A DNA stretch of 64,000 bases from Novilysobacter antarcticus (GCF_019802285.1 NZ_JAIEUJ010000001.1:974261-1038260); one strand, 5' to 3'. Positions 26,764 through 36,342 are shown, numbered from the stretch's first letter. Notes: generated by a model from the letters alone, not told the origin. Translations and numbers: made by a program.

Positions 26764-28017
26764 TTAGCCGGAGGTTCCCGCTCCCGCTTCGCGCGTAGCG
26801 TGTTGCAGCGCGCGCAGGATCGCCTGCCCCGCCCGTCCGTCGGCGCTCATCCCCAGCCGCTCTTGCTCGCGCTTGATGGCTGCGCGGCTGGCGCTGCCGA
26901 TCATGCCGTCAACCTCGCCGATCTCGTGACCGCGCTGCAGTAACAACATCTGCAGCTCACGGCGTTCGCGGCGCGAGAGTCCGGGATCATCGGTCGGCCA
27001 TGCAGTGACCAGTCCGCCCTGCCCTCGCAGGCGGTCCGCCAGCAGCGCGATCGCGAACGCATAGCTCTCCGCCGCGTTGTAGGAGTAGATCGCATCGAAA
27101 TTCTTGAACACCAGGAACGCGGGCCCTGACTTGCCCACGGGCAACATGAGCGCCGTGGGCTTGTCCGAGCCGGCGAGCGGCGCTCCATCCACGCGGGTGA
27201 TGCCACGACCGGTCCAGAACGACAGCGGCCTGCGCGACGTGCGACCGGAAACCGACGCATCGAAATTGGCTGGCAGCCGCACTTCGTAACCCCAGGGCTC
27301 ACCGGTGCGCCAGCCCGAGCGCTTCAGGTAGTTGGCCGTGGAAGCCAGCGCATCGGGGACGCTGCCTACGAGGTCGCGGCGGCCGTCGCCATCGAAGTCC
27401 ACTGCGATACGCCGGTAGGTGGACGGCATGAACTGGGTATGGCCAAAGGCGCCCGCCCAGGAGCCGACCAATTTGTCCGCCGCCACGTCGCCGGCCTGGA
27501 CAATCTGCAGCGTCGCAATCAGCTCACCGCGGAAGAACGGCTGCCGGCGGCCCATGCACGAAAGCGTTGTCAGGGATGTCAGCAACGGCCGCTTGCCGAA
27601 GGTCTTGCCGAAGTCACTTTCCACCCCCCAGACGGCCACCACCGTCGCCGGGTCCACACCGTACTGGCTCTCCACACGCTTCAGCGTGGCGGCGTGCTCG
27701 CGCAGCATCGCCTGCCCGTCCTCGACGCGCTCGGTATCGACCAGTCCCGCCAGATAGTCCCAGATCGGAGTTTTGAACTCGGGCTGGCTGTCCAGCAGCG
27801 GCAGCACCGACACATCCGGCGTCACGGTGCCCACGTGCTGGTCGAATACCGCAGCGCTTATCCCGGCCCCGAGCGCCTGCGTGCGCACACCGGCAAGGCA
27901 GCGATCGAACGCGGCGGCGCCATAGGACTCATCGCCCGGCGCGGCAAAGCACTGCAGCGGAAGCGCGATTGCGCCCAGTGCCGCCAGGACACAGGGAAGA
28001 AGCCGGGAATTTGACAT
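26764..28017 (-). CDS. Lytic murein transglycosylase, MltB-like (SLT_2 plus peptidoglycan-binding domain)
   Basis: A signal peptide (LLPCVLAALGAIALPLQCFA) is followed by an SLT_2 domain: DYLAGLVDTERVEDGQAMLR, VAVWGVESDFGKTFGKRPLL with the catalytic Glu in WGVES, AGAFGHTQFMPSTYRRIAVD and FDGDGRRDLVGSVPDALAST. The C-terminal about 60 residues form a peptidoglycan-binding domain (LSRRERRELQMLLLQRGHEI, GMIGSASRAAIKREQERLG). It would cleave glycan strands with 1,6-anhydro products in the periplasm. ATG 28017 is used; a GTG at 28026 adds three residues. Close to the decayed tRNA-Leu fragment at 28119. Confidence 0.9.
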   Translation of the reverse strand: MSNSRLLPCVLAALGAIALPLQCFAAPGDESYGAAAFDRCLAGVRTQALGAGISAAVFDQHVGTVTPDVSVLPLLDSQPEFKTPIWDYLAGLVDTERVEDGQAMLREHAATLKRVESQYGVDPATVVAVWGVESDFGKTFGKRPLLTSLTTLSCMGRRQPFFRGELIATLQIVQAGDVAADKLVGSWAGAFGHTQFMPSTYRRIAVDFDGDGRRDLVGSVPDALASTANYLKRSGWRTGEPWGYEVRLPANFDASVSGRTSRRPLSFWTGRGITRVDGAPLAGSDKPTALMLPVGKSGPAFLVFKNFDAIYSYNAAESYAFAIALLADRLRGQGGLVTAWPTDDPGLSRRERRELQMLLLQRGHEIGEVDGMIGSASRAAIKREQERLGMSADGRAGQAILRALQHATREAGAGTSG

Positions 28018-28118
28018 GGGCAACACCGCGAAAGTCGGGGGACGGCGCCCATGGTCGCACCGACTGGCAGGAACAGCGCCGGCATCCGTTCAGCAAGGGA
28101 AAGCGGCACTCACCACGG

Positions 28119-28175
28119 GGTGCCCGGACCGGGGGTCGAGCTCGGATAATTTCGCGGTTAACCGGGTTTGAGTTC
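28119..28175 (-). pseudogene. Decayed fragment of a tRNA-Leu (3' part)
   Basis: The plus-strand sequence GGTGCCCGGACCGGG is identical over 15 bases to the 3' end of the intact tRNA-Leu at 29175-29261. Similarity continues through the T-arm (TCGAnCnCGGATA) and variable region into the anticodon arm, with almost every mismatch a transition. The 5' half is absent or unrecognisable. It has the same orientation as the intact gene, the geometry expected of a tRNA 3' end displaced by integration. Confidence 0.7.
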
Positions 28176-28297
28176 AAAGCCTCGATCAAGGACGGGCGAT
28201 GAAAGCTATCGATAATAAAGACTCAGGGTTCAGTTCGCAGAATCCGGTGTGCGCCGACATCGGCCCACACAGTACCGGCGGCCCGCTCCTCTAGCAG

Positions 28298-28717
28298 CTA
28301 CGGGATGCTGAAGTTGAATGGCATCGCGGAAGACGTAGACGCCACGCTGCAGGTTTTGCTAAAGCCGTCGACATCCCAAGCAGCCTTCTGCTCTGCGATT
28401 GCGCGGTTCACGATTAGACAACAATCTGAAACTTCCCCTGAGTGCATGGGATCCGCGATGTACGGCTTACCTTGCCAAACCATGAACGCGGTCATACCCG
28501 AGTATCCGCCAAAACCTGTCTTCGCATTGACCCTTCCACACACCAGCTCTCCATCCTCACCACCAACAAAAAACGTTTCGTCAAACTTTGCGCTATCGGG
28601 GTCCCTCAACACATCAAGAATTAACTCTTTTGCCCGCGCTTCCGCCTTCACATCCGAAATTTGTCCGCAACCAGTTGCTACGCATAGAACAAACAAAAAA
28701 ACGAAAATCTTACTCAT
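28298..28717 (-). CDS. Small lipoprotein of unknown function, atypical composition
   Basis: 139 residues starting MSKIFVFLFVLCVATGCGQI, with lipobox VATGC and a strong GAGAGGGG site before the ATG at 28717. The mature part includes AKELILDVLRDPDSAKF, VCGRVNAKTGFGGYSGMTAF and DCCLIVNRAIAEQKAAWD. The pattern of a DPxSAKF helix, then VCGxVNAKNxFGGYxG is one I associate with small accessory proteins of unknown function, but no role is established. Codons are markedly more A/T-rich than the neighbours, and the gene sits alone in the putative tRNA-Leu island, so horizontal acquisition is likely. Confidence 0.7.
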   Translation of the reverse strand: MSKIFVFLFVLCVATGCGQISDVKAEARAKELILDVLRDPDSAKFDETFFVGGEDGELVCGRVNAKTGFGGYSGMTAFMVWQGKPYIADPMHSGEVSDCCLIVNRAIAEQKAAWDVDGFSKTCSVASTSSAMPFNFSIP

Positions 28718-29174
28718 TAAACCCCTCTCGCTTGGTGAATAATCTGAATTGAAAAAGTGATCGATCCAGTACGACTCCAGCGTGGAGCGGGAGAGTAACT
28801 GCCCTCTTGGCTGATTACCGCCGAGGTCGAATGCTATTACACGCCGCCCGGAAGCAATCAAACAGTACGCTTGTAGTTGACGTGACTAACCCAGAATATC
28901 GAGCGTTCCCGAGACTATGTGGCGACAACTACGTGCGGCAGGCTACACGCCGCTCATGGATGTTCTCACGCATCTAAGGCTTCATGCGCGCATCTCCACC
29001 ATGATTGAGGAGCCAAGTAAATCGGCCTCGCAGCGACGCCCAAGCCGCCGAACCTTGTTCCTTCGGTCCCGAGTACGTGCTTTTTGAAAGTCGGCACACA
29101 CTCCTGTTGGTACTGGGATCTTGCCCCCTAGACCGAAAACATTGAACACTATTGCTCGACCCCACTGACCTTGT
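28718..29174. other. 457 bp without a recognisable gene
   Basis: Between the small lipoprotein and tRNA-Leu. No open frame on either strand has coherent coding character. The one long leftward frame gets its recognisable piece (AELVDATDLKSV) from translating tRNA-Leu itself. Possibly decayed island sequence. Confidence 0.55.
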
Positions 29175-29261
29175 TGGTGCCCGGACCGGGAATCGAACCC
29201 GGATAGCCTTGCGGCTGACGGATTTTAAGTCCGTTGCGTCTACCAGTTCCGCCATCCGGGC
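29175..29261 (-). tRNA. tRNA-Leu (anticodon TAA), CCA encoded
   Basis: An 87-nt class II tRNA. Read leftward it begins GCCCGGATGGCGGAACTGG. The anticodon stem ACGGA/TCCGT surrounds CTTAAAA (anticodon TAA). It has a long variable arm, T-arm CCGGGTTCGATTCCCGG, acceptor end TCCGGGC and encoded ACCA. No T-run terminator follows, consistent with downstream DNA having been replaced. Confidence 0.95.
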
Positions 29262-29419
29262 TGAGGATTCGCACTTCGGCGCGGCCATTGTACGGACGCG
29301 GTCGTGATCCGCGTAACTCCGCGCGTCGGGTGCTTCATTGCGGCACTGCCAAACCGTCGCCGTTGCAGCCTGATTACGCTGCAGCGCGGGTGTGGTTTCT
29401 TGCTTTACAGTAGTCATCG

Positions 29420-29812
29420 ATGCCCATCCCACACCTGCTACTGCGTGTCCTGCTCTGCCTGGCGCTGGTCCTCAATGGATCGGGCCTCGCCGTGGCCACG
29501 ACCCAGATGCATGGGCAGCACGCGGGGATGGAAGTGCCGGTCTCCACTCCGGATGACCACATGGGCTGCCTAGAGCACGCCCGGACAACAACGCCCGACC
29601 CGGCCTCCGCGCCCTGCAACACCCATTCCGCGGCGGCAGAGTGCTGTGAAGGCTCGTCGTGTGATCCGGCCTGCCCGGCAGGAATGCTGTGGGCCGTGAC
29701 GGTGCCATCGCAGGGGTGGTCCATCACGCCGCAGGTCCTGACGCCGCATCAGACGTTCTCCGACCATCCGGCACCCCTGCTGCAGAGTCGATACCGACCT
29801 CCGATCGGTTGA
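29420..29812 (+). CDS. copL: CopL-family metal-binding regulatory protein
   Basis: 130 residues with an N-terminal signal-like segment (LLLRVLLCLALVLNGSGLAV) and a Cys/His/Met-rich body: MHGQHAGME, DDHMGCLEHA, then CNTHSAAAECCEGSSCDPACP. It precedes copA and copB, the order in xanthomonads, where copL is required for copper-inducible expression of copAB; whether this works through the protein or its mRNA is debated. The predicted export and metal ligands fit a periplasmic copper sensor or chaperone. Confidence 0.85.
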   Translation: MPIPHLLLRVLLCLALVLNGSGLAVATTQMHGQHAGMEVPVSTPDDHMGCLEHARTTTPDPASAPCNTHSAAAECCEGSSCDPACPAGMLWAVTVPSQGWSITPQVLTPHQTFSDHPAPLLQSRYRPPIG

Positions 29813-29946
29813 GTCCGGTCCGCCCGCTCAGGGCGACCGTTGCGATTTGCTGGCCAATAGGCGCGCTTGCTACGCCGCGCCGGCAAACGTTGAGCGATTC
29901 CGCCTTCGCGCGGACGACGACTTGATCCGAGTTCACGGAGCGATGC

Positions 29947-31758
29947 ATGTCCACCGATTCTTCAGGCCGCTCTCCGGCGGTCCCCTCCCGGCGGCGATTT
30001 GTCACGGGTCTGGTCGCTGGCGGCCTTGCCGCTGGAGCTGGTCTCTGGCGGGTGCCGGCCCTCGCTGCCACCGGGAAGCCTTCATCCCATCAAACCCTGA
30101 GCGGCACCGACTTCGACCTATCAATCGGCAGCTCAATGGTCAACTTCACCGGCCGATCACGCCCCGCGATCACCGTCAACGGCACGCTGCCTGCGCCCCT
30201 GCTGCGCTGGCGCGAAGGCGACACGGTGACGGTGCGCGTGGCCAACCGCCTGCGCAACGCGCACTCATCCATCCACTGGCACGGCATCCTGTTGCCAGCC
30301 AACATGGACGGCGTTCCCGGCCTGAGTTTCGACGGGATCGCCCCCGGCGAGACCTACACCTACCGGTTCCAGCTGCAGCAGTCCGGCACGTACTGGTATC
30401 ACAGCCACTCGATGTTCCAGGAGCAGGCGGGTCTGTACGGACCGATCATCGTGGAACCACGATCCCCGGCGCCATACCACTACGATCGCGAGCACGTGGT
30501 GCTGCTGTCGGACTGGACCGACATGGACCCGAACGCGCTGTTCCGGCGGATGAAAAAGAACGCCAGCCACGACAACTACTATCAGCGCACCGTGGGCGAC
30601 TTCGTCCGCGACGTGCGCGAAGACGGCCTGTCGGCGACCCTGCAGGACCGCAGGATGTGGGGCCAGATGCGGATGACGCCGTCCGACATCTCCGACATCA
30701 ACGGCCACACCTACACTTTCCTGATGAACGGCACCGCGCCGTCGGGCAACTGGACCGGCCTGTTCAAACCGGGCGAGAAGGTCTTGCTGCGCTTCATCAA
30801 CGGCTCGGCGATGACCTATTTCGACGTGCGCATCCCCGGCCTGAAGATGACCGTGGTCGCCGCCGACGGCCAGTACATCCACCCGGTTTCCGTCGACGAG
30901 TTCCGCATTGCCGTGGCCGAGACGTTCGACGTGCTGGTCGAACCAGCCGGCGCGGACGCGTTTGCGATCTTCGCCCAGGACATGGGTCGCACCGGGTACG
31001 CACGCGGCACGCTGGCGATTCGCGAGGGGCTGCAGCCACCGGTTCCACCGCTGGATCCCCGCCCCCTGCTGACCATGGACGACATGGGCCACGGTGGTAT
31101 GGATCACGGGACAATGGACCACAGCAGCATGGGACACGGAACTGCCAGCCCTGCCGATGGCGGCCACGCCGGTATGGATCATTTCGGCCATGACATGAGC
31201 GCGATAGCCGGCATGGCTGACTCGGCCGACGGCATGCAGCAGCACCCGGCGAGCGAGACCGGCAATCCGCTGGTAGATATGCAGGCGATGTCACTCGCGC
31301 CCAAGTTGGACGATCCCGGCATGGGCCTGCGCAACAACGGTCGCAAGGTGCTGACGTATGGCGCCATGAAAAGCCTGTTCGACGATCCCGATGGACGCGA
31401 GCCCGGCCGCGAGGTCGAGCTGCACCTGACCGGTCACATGGAGAAGTTCGCCTGGTCGTTCGACGGCCTGAAATTCGCGGACGTCGAACCGCTGCGACTC
31501 AACTACGGCGAGCGCCTGCGCATCGTGCTGGTCAACGACACGATGATGGGCCACCCGATCCATCTGCATGGCATGTGGAGCGATCTGGAAGACGAGAACG
31601 GCAGCTTCCATCTGCGCAAGCACACCGTGGATATCCCCCCGGGCACCAAGCGCAGCTACCGCGTCCGCGCCGACGCACTGGGCCGCTGGGCCTTCCACTG
31701 CCACCTGCTGTACCACATGGAAGCCGGAATGATGCGCGAAGTGAGGGTCGAGGAATGA
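29947..31758 (+). CDS. copA: Copper-resistance multicopper oxidase CopA
   Basis: 603 residues exported by the Tat system (SRRRFVTGLVAGGLAAGAG). Three cupredoxin domains are evident. The first carries IHWHGILLPANMDG and YWYHSHSMFQEQAGLYG. A Met/His-rich loop in the middle (DDMGHGGMDHGTMDHSSMGH) is typical of CopA/PcoA and binds Cu(I). The C-terminal domain has HPIHLHGMWSDLED and FHCHLLYHMEAGMMREVRVE, providing type 1 and trinuclear copper ligands. It would oxidise Cu(I) in the periplasm. GGAG lies upstream of the ATG. Its stop overlaps copB (ATGA). Confidence 0.96.
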   Translation: MSTDSSGRSPAVPSRRRFVTGLVAGGLAAGAGLWRVPALAATGKPSSHQTLSGTDFDLSIGSSMVNFTGRSRPAITVNGTLPAPLLRWREGDTVTVRVANRLRNAHSSIHWHGILLPANMDGVPGLSFDGIAPGETYTYRFQLQQSGTYWYHSHSMFQEQAGLYGPIIVEPRSPAPYHYDREHVVLLSDWTDMDPNALFRRMKKNASHDNYYQRTVGDFVRDVREDGLSATLQDRRMWGQMRMTPSDISDINGHTYTFLMNGTAPSGNWTGLFKPGEKVLLRFINGSAMTYFDVRIPGLKMTVVAADGQYIHPVSVDEFRIAVAETFDVLVEPAGADAFAIFAQDMGRTGYARGTLAIREGLQPPVPPLDPRPLLTMDDMGHGGMDHGTMDHSSMGHGTASPADGGHAGMDHFGHDMSAIAGMADSADGMQQHPASETGNPLVDMQAMSLAPKLDDPGMGLRNNGRKVLTYGAMKSLFDDPDGREPGREVELHLTGHMEKFAWSFDGLKFADVEPLRLNYGERLRIVLVNDTMMGHPIHLHGMWSDLEDENGSFHLRKHTVDIPPGTKRSYRVRADALGRWAFHCHLLYHMEAGMMREVRVEE

Positions 31759-32717
31759 GTCGCGTGATTGGTCCCGTCACCGCGTTGACATTCGCCCTGG
31801 GTCTGGTACTGCATGGCACCGCCGTTGCCCAGAACCATCGGGGTCACGCCGCATCGACGCCGACGCCTACGCCTGTCACTCACGACCACGCCCATCACGC
31901 TGCGCCGCTAGCGAGCAAACCCGCGAAAAAGGCGACCGTGAAAACGGCGACAAGGGTCGATGATCACTCAGCCATGGGACATGGGGCGCCAGCTTCTAGC
32001 AGCGAGCCGATCACGCCGATTCCTGTCGTCACGGACGCCGATCGTTCGGCCGCGTTCCCGGTCCTCCACCGCGGCATGCAACACGGGCAGCAGATCAACA
32101 GCTACGTCGCAGTCAACCGCCTAGAGGCCTGGGCCGCCAAACCCGGCTCCGCTCAGGCCTGGGAGGGCCATGCCTGGATCGGCAGCGACCTCAATCGTGT
32201 CTGGCTGCGCACTGAAGGCGAACGCACGGGCGGCACAACTGAAGCGGCGGACCTGGAGGTCTTTTACGGACGCAGCGTCTCCCCGTGGTGGGATCTCCTG
32301 GCCGGTATCAAACACGACTTCCAGCCGGGTGGTTCACAGACTTGGGCAGCGTTCGGCGTGCAGGGTCTGGCCCCAATGAAATTTGACGTCTCGGCCACCG
32401 CCTACGTCGGTGATTCCGGGCAGACCGCAGCCAACCTGGAGGCCGAATACGAGCTGCTGCTGACCAACCGGCTGATCCTGCAGCCGCTGGTGGGGATCAC
32501 TGTGTTCGGCAAGGATGATCCGCAACGCCGCGTCGGCTCCGGATTCAGTTCAGTGGAGGCCGGCGCGCGCCTTCGCTACGAGATCAACCGTAGGTTCGCG
32601 CCGTATGTGGGCGTTGTCCACGAACGCTTTTTGGGCACCACCGCCGACCTCCGCCGCGCCGATGGCGAGGACACCCGTGACACCCGCCTCGTGGCGGGCG
32701 TACGCATCTGGTTCTAG
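31755..32717 (+). CDS. copB: Outer-membrane copper-resistance protein CopB
   Basis: 320 residues: signal peptide (ALTFALGLVLHGTAVAQ), then a His/Pro/Thr-rich metal-binding segment (HDHAHHAAPLAS, DDHSAMGHGAPA), then the conserved beta-barrel beginning FPVLHRGMQHGQQINSYVAV. Further CopB/PcoB markers are WEGHAWIGSDLNRVWLRTEG, YGRSVSPWWDLLAGIKHDF and EYELLLTNRLILQPLVGI. It ends in a barrel-type terminal strand, RLVAGVRIWF. Probably binds or moves copper at the outer membrane with CopA. Confidence 0.95.
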   Translation: MSRVIGPVTALTFALGLVLHGTAVAQNHRGHAASTPTPTPVTHDHAHHAAPLASKPAKKATVKTATRVDDHSAMGHGAPASSSEPITPIPVVTDADRSAAFPVLHRGMQHGQQINSYVAVNRLEAWAAKPGSAQAWEGHAWIGSDLNRVWLRTEGERTGGTTEAADLEVFYGRSVSPWWDLLAGIKHDFQPGGSQTWAAFGVQGLAPMKFDVSATAYVGDSGQTAANLEAEYELLLTNRLILQPLVGITVFGKDDPQRRVGSGFSSVEAGARLRYEINRRFAPYVGVVHERFLGTTADLRRADGEDTRDTRLVAGVRIWF

Positions 32718-32732
32718 AACGGAGTACCACCT

Positions 32733-33278
32733 ATGAAACGCAATCGCCTCGTTTTACTGACCCTCGCCCTTGCGTCGGCGCATGCCCTCACGGCGTGTGC
32801 GGCGGCTCCGGACGACGATCCGGCCATGACTACGGCCGCGACACCCGCAGCCCAACCACAAACACCCGTGCACACGCCGGTGCCGGGCGAGTCCGCACTG
32901 CCGCTGATGGTGGTAAGCAAGAGCGCAAGCTGCGGCTGCTGCCACCTGTGGGTGGAACATATGCAGAGCGCGGGCTTCAAGGTCGAAGTCGTGAATACCG
33001 AAGAATTGGATCCCATCAAGCAGCGCGTGGGCGTGCCGTACGGCAAGGGCTCTTGCCACACCGCAGAAGTGGGCGGCTACTTTGTCGAGGGCCACGTGCC
33101 CGCTGCTGACATCAAACGCCTTCTCGCCGAGCGGCCCGATGCCAAGGGGCTGGTAGTACCCGGGATGCCGGCCGGATCGCCCGGCATGGAGCTTCCCGAC
33201 GGACGTGTGCAGCCCTACATCGTCGAGCTTGTCGCCAACGACGGCACTACGTCGGAGTTTGCCCGTCACGGCGAGTGA
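32733..33278 (+). CDS. DUF411 copper-binding protein (CopG-like)
   Basis: 181 residues with a lipoprotein-like leader ([12 protein letters not shown]). The DUF411 core starts [19 protein letters not shown], continues [20 protein letters not shown] and [20 protein letters not shown], and ends [19 protein letters not shown]. The CxCC cluster plus C-H and Met residues form a plausible Cu(I) site. DUF411 genes (sometimes named copG) accompany copper and silver resistance loci. It is 15 bp after copB and 50 bp before the P-type ATPase gene, probably one operon. Confidence 0.87.
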   Translation: MKRNRLVLLTLALASAHALTACAAAPDDDPAMTTAATPAAQPQTPVHTPVPGESALPLMVVSKSASCGCCHLWVEHMQSAGFKVEVVNTEELDPIKQRVGVPYGKGSCHTAEVGGYFVEGHVPAADIKRLLAERPDAKGLVVPGMPAGSPGMELPDGRVQPYIVELVANDGTTSEFARHGE

Positions 33279-33328
33279 GCCACTCGCACACACCCCGCCA
33301 TCGCCATTGCAGCCCTCGGGAGGGACCC

Positions 33329-35647
33329 ATGAACAACCCCCATCACCACAAGGACTCTGCGGAAGGGAGCGCCGTCACCGATCCGGTTTGTGGCATGCAG
33401 GTCGACCCGGAGGCGACCGAGCACCACGCCGAGCACGAAGGAACGACCCACCACTTCTGCTCAGCCTGCTGCCGCGAGCGCTTCGTCGCGGATCCTGCCC
33501 GATATCTTGACCCGCAAGCCGAAGACGTTGCCCCGGCCGCTCCCAAAGGGGCGATCTACACCTGCCCCATGCATCCCGAGATCCGTCAGGAAGGACCGGG
33601 CACTTGCCCGATCTGCGGCATGGCGCTGGAGCCGGAGATGCCGGGTCTGGACGATGAGGAAAATCCGGAGCTGCGTGATTTCAGCCGACGCTTCTGGTGG
33701 ACGCTGCCGCTTTCGGTTGTCGTGATGCTGCTGGCGATGTTCGGCCACCGCTTCCCCGCCCTGTCGGTGGATACGCGCACCTGGATCGAATTCGCATTGA
33801 CCCTGCCGGTGGTGCTGTGGGCGGGCGCGCCGTTCTTCGTGCGCGGCGTGCAGTCGGTCCGCAACCGCAGCCCCAACATGTGGACGCTGATCAGCATGGG
33901 CGTCGGCGCGGCGTTCGGCTACAGCGTGGTTGCCACGCTTGCACCCGACCTGTTCCCGGAATCGTTCCATGAGCACGGCCGGGTCGGGGTCTATTTCGAA
34001 GCCGCATCGATGATCATCTCGCTGACCCTGCTTGGCCAGATGCTAGAGCTGCGCGCCCGGTCCAAGACCTCCACTGCGCTGAAGGCACTGCTGGGTCTGG
34101 CACCCAAGACCGCGCGCCGGTTGAATGATGACGGCAGCGAGGAGGATGTCGAGCTCAGCCATGTGCATGTAGGGGATCGGCTGCGGGTTCGCCCGGGCGA
34201 GAAGGTGCCGGTGGACGGCGAGGTTATCGAAGGCAGCTCCAACATCGACGAGTCGATGCTCACCGGCGAGCCCATCCCGATCGAGAAGAGCCCCGGTTCC
34301 AACGTCATCGGCGCCACGCTCAACGGCAGCGGTGCCCTGGTGATCCGGGCAGAAAAAGTGGGCTCGGCCACGGTCCTTTCGCAGATCGTGCAACTGGTCT
34401 CGCAGGCGCAGCGCTCGCGCGCGCCGATGCAGCGCATGGCCGACAAGGTGTCGTTCTGGTTCGTGCTGGCCGTCATTGCTGTGGCCATTGCCACGTTCAT
34501 TGTCTGGGGGTTTTTCGGTCCCGAACCGTCGTGGACGTTTGCGATCGTGAACTCGATTTCGGTATTGATCATCGCCTGCCCCTGCGCGCTCGGGCTGGCG
34601 ACACCGATGTCGATCATGGTGGCGACCGGCCGCGCGGCCGGCGAAGGCGTCCTGTTCCGCGATGCGGAAGCCATCGAGAACCTGCGCAAGATCGATGTCC
34701 TCATCGTCGACAAGACCGGAACCCTGACCGAGGGGCGCCCGGCGTTCCACTCCACATTGGCCGCGGAAGGCTTCACCGGGGACGAGGTGCTGCATCTTGC
34801 CGCCAGCCTCGACCAGGGCAGCGAGCATCCTCTGGCGGATGCCATCGTCGCCGAGGCACGCCGGCGCGACATGACGCTGGAAACGCCGGAGGAGTTCGAG
34901 TCATCCACCGGTATCGGCGTGCGCGGCAAGGTCGGTGGCGCCACGTTGGCGATCGGCAATACCGCGTTGATGGAGGAGGTCGGCGTGGATGCGTCGGTTC
35001 TCGCCGAACCGGCCGAAGAATTACGCCGGGAGGGCGCCAGCGTCATGTACCTGGCGGTCGACGGCGTCCTGGCCGGCCTGCTGGCGGTATCCGACCCGAT
35101 CAAGGCGACCACTGCCGATGCGATCAAATCGCTGCACGAGGCGGGCCTGAAAATCGTGATGGCTACCGGAGATGGCGTCACCACGGCCAAGGCGGTGGCG
35201 GAGACGCTCGGCATCGACGAGGTACACGGCGAGGTCCGCCCGCAGGACAAGATCGAACTGGTGCAGAAGCTGCAAGCCGAAGGCCGCAAGGTGGCGATGG
35301 CCGGTGACGGCATCAACGATGCCCCTGCCCTCGCCGGCGCGGATGTCGGCATCGCAATGGGCACCGGAACGGACGTGGCGATGTCCAGCGCGCAGGTCAC
35401 CCTGGTGAAAGGCGACCTTCGCGGCATCACCCGTGCGCTCGCGATCTCCAGGGACACCGTTGCCAACATGAAGCAGAACCTGGGCTTTGCGTTCCTCTAC
35501 AACGCCATGGGCGTGCCGATCGCGGCGGGCGTGCTGTACCCGTTCACGGGCCTGCTGCTGAGTCCGATGATCGCCGCGCTGGCGATGAGTCTGAGCTCGG
35601 TGTCGGTCGTTGCCAACGCGCTGCGGCTGGGCGCGAAGAAGGCCTGA
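33329..35647 (+). CDS. P1B-type copper/silver-exporting ATPase with YHS and heavy-metal-binding domains
   Basis: 772 residues. Instead of ferredoxin-like HMA domains the N-terminus has a YHS domain (about 15-56, [14 protein letters not shown]...FCSACC) and a short metal-binding domain (about 75-100, [20 protein letters not shown]). The ATPase core is complete: the membrane metal motif [11 protein letters not shown], phosphorylation site [19 protein letters not shown] (HP locus), actuator [13 protein letters not shown] and hinge [20 protein letters not shown]. Cys-Pro-Cys indicates Cu(I)/Ag(I). It starts at ATG 33329, with GGGAGGGA before it. Last gene of the copper cluster. Confidence 0.94.
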   Translation: MNNPHHHKDSAEGSAVTDPVCGMQVDPEATEHHAEHEGTTHHFCSACCRERFVADPARYLDPQAEDVAPAAPKGAIYTCPMHPEIRQEGPGTCPICGMALEPEMPGLDDEENPELRDFSRRFWWTLPLSVVVMLLAMFGHRFPALSVDTRTWIEFALTLPVVLWAGAPFFVRGVQSVRNRSPNMWTLISMGVGAAFGYSVVATLAPDLFPESFHEHGRVGVYFEAASMIISLTLLGQMLELRARSKTSTALKALLGLAPKTARRLNDDGSEEDVELSHVHVGDRLRVRPGEKVPVDGEVIEGSSNIDESMLTGEPIPIEKSPGSNVIGATLNGSGALVIRAEKVGSATVLSQIVQLVSQAQRSRAPMQRMADKVSFWFVLAVIAVAIATFIVWGFFGPEPSWTFAIVNSISVLIIACPCALGLATPMSIMVATGRAAGEGVLFRDAEAIENLRKIDVLIVDKTGTLTEGRPAFHSTLAAEGFTGDEVLHLAASLDQGSEHPLADAIVAEARRRDMTLETPEEFESSTGIGVRGKVGGATLAIGNTALMEEVGVDASVLAEPAEELRREGASVMYLAVDGVLAGLLAVSDPIKATTADAIKSLHEAGLKIVMATGDGVTTAKAVAETLGIDEVHGEVRPQDKIELVQKLQAEGRKVAMAGDGINDAPALAGADVGIAMGTGTDVAMSSAQVTLVKGDLRGITRALAISRDTVANMKQNLGFAFLYNAMGVPIAAGVLYPFTGLLLSPMIAALAMSLSSVSVVANALRLGAKKA

Positions 35648-35670
35648 GCGAGCGCTTCCTGCCGCCAATA

Positions 35671-35700
35671 AAAAACCCCTGACGAGTCAGGGGTTTCAAA
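35671..35700 (-). terminator. Rho-independent terminator, presumed original tRNA-Cys terminator
   Basis: AAACCCCTGAC and GTCAGGGGTTT form a perfect 11-bp stem around two bases. Read leftward, it lies immediately after the CCA of the truncated tRNA-Cys copy and runs into TTTTTTATT. On the plus strand there is only TTT, though it may still help end the copper operon. Confidence 0.85.
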
Positions 35701-35744
35701 TGGAGGCCGAGGTCGGAATCGAACCGGCGTACGCGGATTTGCAG
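35700..35744 (-). repeat. Left 45-bp direct repeat (attachment-site copy)
   Basis: All 45 bases are identical to 40586-40630. The repeat covers the tRNA-Cys 3' half from the anticodon loop to CCA plus one flanking base. Identity stops sharply at 35745. Confidence 0.95.
35701..35744 (-). pseudogene. Truncated tRNA-Cys (3' half only)
   Basis: The 3' half of tRNA-Cys(GCA): anticodon-loop end, variable loop, T-arm CCGGTTCGATTCCGACC and acceptor with CCA. The 5' half is replaced by unrelated sequence (from 35745). It cannot form a cloverleaf. The intact gene is at 40587-40660. Confidence 0.92.
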
Positions 35745-36342
35745 CCCGTATCACTGCCTGCAAAATCAACGACTTACCGAATTTACCACTATGAATACCA
35801 CTCCAAAACCATCCAACGCAGACTCAATTGTACGATCGTCCGCGCCCTTTCATAACTCGCGACGGAACATAGTCAGTAGAACGACGGCACAGCCAACGCA
35901 TCCCAAGACGTACTTTTCCGATGCGACGCGACGCGGTCCCTCGCTTCATATCGAAGCCGAAGAGTCAGCCGCCCATCCAACAGAGCGACGTGTTTACGTC
36001 GTGTCTACCAGCTTTCCAAGTACCTCGGGCGACGCGTCGGGCGCATCTCCTGGGCGCGAAGGAATTGCAGGCTTTGACTTTTAAGATTCGACGCGCGAAC
36101 GACACAGCGTCGGAAGACGCTCTCGACAATCCCTTACGCGCCACGCGCGCCGTACACGAGTCTCCTCCCGGCGTTGATGCTCAACCCGCGCAAGCCCAAA
36201 CTCGGGTGGCAGTTTTGCCATGACAGCCCAGCTCCTCGTGCCAAACGCCGTTGTCCAGCGGGGCGAGCAACGCGACGACCACACCGCCGACGCAGAGGGC
36301 TGGGCCGTGGGCATGGTCGCGAAGACGAAAGCCGGTAGGGAA
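35745..36342. other. 598 bp without a supported gene at the left end of the island
   Basis: Apart from the arm-like repeat at 35781-35808 I see no coherent coding frame. Rightward and leftward frames of 95-140 codons exist but have shadow-like Ser/Arg/Pro composition. This is where an integrase gene would often lie. Confidence 0.6.
35781..35808. repeat. Arm-type repeat, left copy
   Basis: ATTTACCACT then ATGAAT then ACCACTCCAAAA. It matches 40514-40540 with identical ends and a one-base length difference in the middle. It lies 36 bp inside the left core repeat, in the same orientation as its partner. Confidence 0.7.

Larger units (their letters stand above)
28176..29174. mobile_element. Putative small decayed island downstream of tRNA-Leu
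   Basis: The segment lies exactly between the decayed tRNA-Leu fragment (28119) and the 3' end of the intact tRNA-Leu (29175). It is visibly richer in A/T than its flanks and holds only one recognisable gene, a small lipoprotein (28298-28717). No integrase or transposase is visible. Inference: the remains of an element that entered the tRNA-Leu 3' end. Confidence 0.5.

Noticed and set aside
28974..29432. Leftward open frame encoding a peptide with AELVDATDLKSV
   Set aside because: The recognisable part is simply the translation of tRNA-Leu and is a well-known false call.
35497..35769. Leftward 90-codon frame over the truncated tRNA-Cys
   Set aside because: It is antisense to the ATPase end plus translated tRNA remnant; no coding character of its own.
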